Source: Maylandia zebra (Eukaryota > Chordata > Actinopteri > Cichliformes > Cichlidae). From it: DNA of 64,000 bases. Each line of letters opens with the position of its first letter. The stretch's first letter is position 1. Shown piece by piece: positions 58,704 through 64,000 of the stretch. The notes under the pieces were generated by a model that was not told where the DNA came from, did no database searches, and saw nothing but the letters and a program-made list of their open reading frames with translations. The DNA is taken from the NCBI RefSeq assembly GCF_041146795.1, contig NC_135177.1, forward strand, positions 38,155,560-38,219,559, written 5' to 3'. A program made the position numbers and the translations under genes.

Positions 58704-59731
58704 GGGGGGGGTCAGAGTGTGACCCCATAAATGACTTCCCTAAACCTGCTGGTCTGGAAGTCCAACAGTTCATCTAAACAAAAGGCACTTAGCCTAAAAC
58801 AGATACAGCCACGTTTATCCTACCATAAAACAATAAAACAAGGTACGACCTCTTCCCATGCTCCCAGGATGTAGGTGTGCATTCCAGTGTGGAATACACA
58901 CCAAGCCTTTGCAGCCTGCTAAAGATCACACATCCTATCACTACACAATTGATTATACACCTCTAAGCATATATGGTTAAATATTTCTAAGCATAAATGA
59001 CAATCAACAATACAAAACCTAACAACCTACAGAAGGAACTGAGCTCCAGTTTGTCGCTGCTCTCGCTGCAAACAGAACACAGTAACATGTATGAAATATT
59101 AACATGTACAAAAATATATTTGCATATAACATATTTCCATCATGACCTCTGTACTAACAGAGCATCTGTGGAGGCGGAGCTCCAGTTGTAGTGAGAGAAA
59201 TTCTACGGTTTAGATTGGATTTTACTAATTAGCAGTATGTGTGGATGCAGACTGATAGTCAGTCTAACTAGCATTAGGCACTCGCGACCAATTAAGGTCA
59301 CTTCCTGAAACAAATAATGGAGATTAAGTATCGGAATTTCAGGAGTGTGACCCCGCCTCCAAACACGCCCCTTCTGATTCTCATCTCTATATGTTCCCCC
59401 ACTTCTGCAAGCTGTTTATTCTCATTTACGAGCCCCACCCTCCCTTTTCAATTCTCCAACTTCTTCACTTCTGTGTAGTACACGGGTTCTGCCTGGCCCC
59501 TTCGAGGCCTTCCCCAAACCGCAGCTCAGCTCATGTCTAAGCTTTTACCTACTAAAACGCTGTCAAACATAAAATGAGGGCGTGGACCCAGCATGTGAAA
59601 TAAATGAATTAATAACACAGTGCTTCAAAATACTAGAAGCTTCAAAATGAACCCACAAACAGAAATGTCCTTCTGTTATTTATAATAAAGTCATGATTTT
59701 ATTTGTGTCATATTTATCTATTGATGGATGC
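58349..59731. other. Downstream of MHC I-like gene; (GT)n then (G)n tract
   Basis: A (GT)n run (58647-58700) followed by about 11 G is the only clear structure. No gene is supported. Confidence 0.6.
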
Positions 59732-61491
59732 TGTCACGAGTTTTTGTGTTTCAAACGTTGTAACTACGTAACGTAACACTATGTTCTTATTGTTGTTCAT
59801 GGTTTTGGCTTTCTTTAGTGATTGTTCCTCCCTTAGTATTTACCTCAGCAGTGTATACTCTGTGATTTCCCATGTCCCACGTTTCATGTCTCCCCACTCA
59901 TTGTGTAAGCTGTGTGTCCTGAGTCTGTGTGTTTCCTGTTTTATTTTGATAGTTCCTGTCCTGTGTGCAGTGTATCTAGTTTTGCTTCCCCCTGTCTCGT
60001 TAGGTCTGATGTGTCCCAGCCAGGCCCGGCCCTAACCAATCTGGCGCCCTAGGCAAGATTTTAGGTGGCGCCCCCCTACATCGGCAGTGTAGTGTATGTA
60101 CTCACAAGAAACCGAATAGCTTTGTCTTTGACCTTTTTTTTTTTACTTAAAGAAAGCAAATTCACAATCAGAATAATTAACAAGATAAAAAAATATATGA
60201 ATAAATAAATGAATACAAAAAAATAAAAAATGAATATATGAAATACAATAACACCGCTTGATGCTGCTGCAAAACTGGTGGGTTGTGCTGCTGAAGTGGA
60301 GGCAGCAGCGGTAGATGTGGTAGATGGCCCAGGGGTGGGATTTAGAAACTTCAACAGTGCATCTGAAGAGAGGAGTATGTGACACCACTGAGTATTAAAG
60401 TCTAATAATAAAAACATATGATTCCAGGAATAAAATGAAATGATATAATATAAATGAAAAACCAAAGAGATATATGTATGATGTTAACTGATATGCAAAT
60501 TAGATTAGATTCAATTTATTGTCATCGTTACAGTGAAATGCTGAATAGCAGAATGCAAAGTAACAGTATAATATCATATGAGAATGTTATGTTATGATTA
60601 TCTTTGACCGAATCACAGCAGTGCTCATATTAAAAAACAGCATTCCCTATCATGTGATATTGCTTAATTAACATTAATGATGTGCACTTTAACAACTAGG
60701 CTTACAACTATAATATATACAGGGGTGGAAATGTGACTATTACCTGCAGGGTAAACGTTAGCTAACCAGAAGGCAATAACAATGTAAACAAAAAACACCT
60801 GCTTAAAAGATGAATACAAATGAGGAATGGTGGGAAAGGTGGGAGTACTGTAATTACCTAACGTTACATTATTATTTTCCATAACAATTTAGCCCCCTCC
60901 ACAATATTAACTGACGTTAAAACAGTTAACTAGCTATTTATTGATTAGCAATTAGCGAATCATGTAACATTAGCTTAATGCTAAAAATTTAGGTTACTAT
61001 CACATTCAGACAAATAATTTCATGTAGGCTAACGTTACCTACCTCTGTCTTTTTCTCGTTTCTCCTCCTCTTCTTTTCTCTTTTTTCTTCCCTGGCCACC
61101 TGACAGTTTTGGCCGTTTTGACATCTTGTGTTGATTTTTTGATGTGGTGACGTCCAAAAGGAACCATGATACGGGAGGGAGGGGGCGCACCGTGCGGGGA
61201 GGGGGGGCGTAATGTTGTAACAAATAATATTTCTATTAAATAAGATTTACTTTGCATTTTAATTAACGTGGGATTATTTTTTGTATTTAGAAATAATAGT
61301 ACCAACTTCTTTTTTTTTTTCCCAACATTTGTGGCACTGGCGTGGCGCCCCCTGATGGTCCCAGCTGTGTTCCCTCCTGTCCCCGTCCTCTCGTTGTCCT
61401 GCTGTGTTTTCCTCTGTGTCCGCTTTAAGTTTTCATCCCGTGTACGAGTCCTGCGTTTGGGTCCCTGCCTGCTGCAGCACACACCGTGACA
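59732..61491 (+). mobile_element. LTR-like unit split by a hAT-like insertion
   Basis: TGTCACGAG at 59732 and CCGTGACA ending at 61491 frame the unit. Flanking 5-mers GATGC and CATGC match at four of five positions. It is interrupted by the hAT-like element 60021-61357. The 3' part keeps 'tcctgcgtttgggtccc', similar to the unit at 55233. Confidence 0.65.
60021..61357. mobile_element. hAT-like element (copy 7)
   Basis: Left end CAGGCCCGGCCCTAACC, right end ...GGCGTGGCGCCCCCTGATG. A perfect 8-bp duplication GTCCCAGC (60013-60020 and 61358-61365) flanks it. 'ggcgcc' words recur near both ends. A LINE 3' remnant lies near 60494. No transposase frame was recognised. Confidence 0.8.
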
Positions 61492-61742
61492 CATGCAAAG
61501 GAAAAGAAATCATTTACACATAATTTCAGTCTTCAGTTAAAATAAGAACAAAGAGGTCCAGTTTGTGTCTGAGGAGACGCGAAGAAAACATGGATCGGCA
61601 TGTCTGGAGTCGCAAAGACAAGAAAACATCAAATTTAAAAATCAGAGCCAGGAGGAATGCTCAGAGGGCAAAGGTCATCAGTTCACAGAAAGAAAGCAGG
61701 TGGTTGGCCACAGCTGCAGAGGTTTGTATCTTAACGGTGACC

Positions 61743-61950
61743 ATAGCTGGACTGGCCATCGGGCATACCGGGCATTTGCCCGGTGGGCCGCTGGCGATTT
61801 TTTGTTTTTATGGGCCGATGGATTTTTTTTTTTTTTTTAAGGAAGGGTATATATAATGAAAGGTGTTGGATTGGCCAATTGGTCATGATCGACTCTGGGC
61901 TGGACCAATTACAGCCGAGGAGGCCGGATGCACCCTCCCCCTTGTTTAGC
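61743..61950. mobile_element. hAT-like 5' end fragment, related to copy 6
   Basis: ATAGCTGGACTGGCCATCGG with TTTGCCCGGTGGGCC is nearly identical to the left end of the element at 45395. No matching right end occurs before 64000. Confidence 0.6.
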
Positions 61951-62119
61951 AATCACGTGATTTTCGCGCATTGCATGTCGGGAACTCGTGGCAAAACAAT
62001 CCAAGTACCGCATCAAATGCAAGCATTTGCAGCACCGCAAAACGTTCATTCTCCGGTTCCAATACCTTCTTGTTTTTTCTTTGCCGCACAAAAAAGGAAT
62101 GTACAAAACAAAAAGAGAA

Positions 62120-62420
62120 CAATGCCGGTCCGTACAAAGACAGACTCGACGAAAAGACAAAGAAAAGATACGAGGAAAAAATCAAAGGAGTGAAAGGGTC
62201 AGACCCTTACGAGCACACAGAGGGACAAAAGACGTCAGCGTGCTGCCCAACTTTCACCACGCTCATATTTATAATCATACGGTTCTTGGAGTGAGCGCAT
62301 ACACTCGTGAAGTTTAGTAACTTCAGGTCACTGCAACAAGCCCAGGTACAGTTTACCGACAGATGGGTACAGGACCTTGAAATGCACCGTGTAGAACGAA
62401 AGACCATCGTACGAACAAAG
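62120..62420 (+). pseudogene. Frameshifted fragment, possibly SWIM/YqaJ-type repetitive gene
   Basis: Three successive frames carry YKDRLDEKTKKRYEEKIKGV, then DVSVLPNFHHAHIYNHTVLG, then FSNFRSLQQAQVQFTDRWVQ. It ends at a good donor (ACAAAG|GTAAGT, 62420). The order suits a repetitive fish protein family with SWIM and YqaJ-like domains as I remember it. Frameshifts near 62225 and 62313 mean it cannot be translated as one protein. Confidence 0.45.
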
Positions 62421-63855
62421 GTAAGTTTACCAGTCTCACAAATCGTCGTCATAGATACACATTCGTTAACCGTTTATTAATAGGACCTTTGAGCTCAACG
62501 GTAATTAATTAGTAGTAGAAATAATTTCTGGTTCATCACAGAAATGTAGCAGTGACAATAATATTGTATGCTGTAATCGTACTGGGCAATTAGTGATACA
62601 AACAACTGTTTTATCCTGTGAATAAAAGTATGTGTTTTTGTCAATGTACCATAATAACAGAAGCGAAACGCAATATTGTGTCAGGACAATTCACTATTTA
62701 TGCACAATAAACAAAGGAGCATAGCGCGACAATTTCTGTTCAGCGCCAGACTTGCTTGTAACCTATGTGACCCATGGTAGGTACCTATTTAAAATAGGAC
62801 AGAGCCGTAGGCGCACAGTCAGTTTAAAATAGTTTAATTTTTAATACAAAATAAAAGAAACAGTGTAACAGCAGCACCTAAAAACAATTAAAAACGTTAC
62901 CTTATTAAAAAACGATAAGACTGTACGATTGCCCGTGAGGCAGGACAAGCGCTGCGGAGAACAGTTTAAAAACAAATCGACATAGCACACAGGTTAAAAA
63001 TGGACAGCAACTCACACATGACCCCAAATGGGTAAAACACTATAGAAAAAAAGGCAAATCTTCGGTGCCGTCTTCACTCGGGCCCCCCGCTGTGCATGCA
63101 AGAGCGGGGAGACAAAAAAAGGATTTGTTTTCCCTGCAGCGCCTTCACCGCCTGCGAATCAATATCTGTGGTGCCTACTGATACAGAAAAAGTAAAACAA
63201 AAAACCAAAACCATCGACAGCCGCAGCAGTCAGTCTGTCGGCTTACACCAGTTTAAAACAAATTAAAACACACTGATGTGTCGGGTCCTTTGCCCGCAGC
63301 CAGAAATCCACCTGGCAAAGCAGCAGCTCGGTACTCTGTGAATAAAAGGCAGGAGATCACTAGCTGGACAATAAAACACAGGAAAGTTCCTCCACTGAAT
63401 TGGTTTTGTTACCTGTCCACAAGTTCGTGTCACACCCTAATAAATGTGGGTCAGTGGCGATGAAGTCCACTATACCGTTCTCACGGGAGCAATGTTTCCC
63501 ACCTACAAGGGTGCAAATAACTGTAAACCTCTGCCAACAGCCAGAGCTCAAGTGGTACATTTTTGTGTAACCTACCGTTCTAACAGAAGTTTAGGGGAGG
63601 ACGCGTATCAGACTTTCATAGTTAAGAAACACCAACTTGCCCAACTCGGACCAAGCACTCGCAGCTTCAGGTTTGCAAAGGAATACCCAATTGCCCACAC
63701 CTGCGCTTATGAAAGGAGCGAAGACCAGCTCCGCCCACCAGGGGCGGTCCCAAGTCTCCAGGTCTCACCTGTCACATTCATATCACTAATTATGTTATGA
63801 AAATGACGCATTAACTGACCTGTGTGGAAATGCTTGGAAGCTGTTGCTTGTGAAG
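62421..63855. other. Intergenic, nothing recognised
   Basis: No coding gene or known repeat is supported. The 118-codon frame at 63444 matches nothing I recognise. Confidence 0.45.
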
Positions 63856-63945
63856 CTCGCACACAAGAATTTCACTCACATGTGCTGTACCAATGTACCT
63901 GCACATGTGATGTGACAATAAAAGTGATTTGATTTGATTTGGAGC
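63856..63945 (+). mobile_element. Rex1-like LINE 3' end (copy F)
   Basis: Plus-strand version of the 3' terminus of copies A and B ('gcacacaagaatttcactca'), ending in a (GATTT)n tail at about 63925-63940. Confidence 0.72.
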
Positions 63946-64000
63946 AGACTAACATGTGAGCTGGAGTGTTCTGGGACGTTATATTTGGTATATCCAGACC

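Overview
The window is vertebrate nuclear DNA, almost certainly a percomorph teleost and possibly a cichlid. Support comes from intron-rich genes with GT-AG junctions, long CA/GT microsatellites, fish-type non-LTR retrotransposons (L2-like, Rex1/Babar-like, RTE/Rex3-like), many hAT-type elements and solo LTRs. The cichlid placement is only inference from the repeat style.

Five protein-coding genes lie on the + strand. (1) myo1e-like class I myosin, entering from the left edge, coding to 11377. (2) prune1-like DHH phosphoesterase, 17445-23990. (3) bnipl-like BCH/CRAL-TRIO protein, 28610-42818. (4) txnip-like alpha-arrestin, 47328-49766, with a promoter carrying two spaced ChoRE-like motifs, CCAAT boxes and a TATA box. 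(5) A nonclassical MHC class I-like gene, 52843-58348, in which all extracellular domains, the membrane segment and the tail are in one exon. I rebuilt exon chains for all five by hand. Every junction keeps phase, and each total (for myo1e, the visible part) is a multiple of three. Near the right end is a frameshifted fragment that I tentatively relate to a SWIM/YqaJ-type repetitive protein.

Most other sequence is transposon-derived. Introns and intergenic DNA hold seven hAT-like elements, five of them with perfect 8-bp target-site duplications (TSDs). There is one TA-flanked Tc1/mariner MITE. There are four LTR-like units, two with perfect 5-bp TSDs, one with a perfect TSD but a mutated terminus, and one with an imperfect TSD and a hAT inside it. 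L2-like, Rex1-like and RTE-like LINE fragments are common, and one RTE-like copy has an inverted 5' part. A 550-bp foldback element sits in prune1 intron 2. An unusual 2.4-kb GC-rich retroposed sequence with poly(A) and a perfect 15-bp TSD sits in a bnipl intron. A 2-kb minisatellite with a 631-bp higher-order period starts just after a bnipl splice donor.

The genes do not form an operon or pathway. Their order is mainly informative for synteny: prune1, bnipl and txnip relatives are all on human 1q21 (recalled), while MYO1E lies with BNIP2 on 15q22, so this looks like a vertebrate paralogon. I found no wholly new enzymatic or defence system. The most notable items are the 15-bp-TSD retroposon, the single-exon MHC I gene, the conserved-looking txnip glucose-response promoter, the higher-order minisatellite and several perfect short-loop palindromes that look like template-switch scars.
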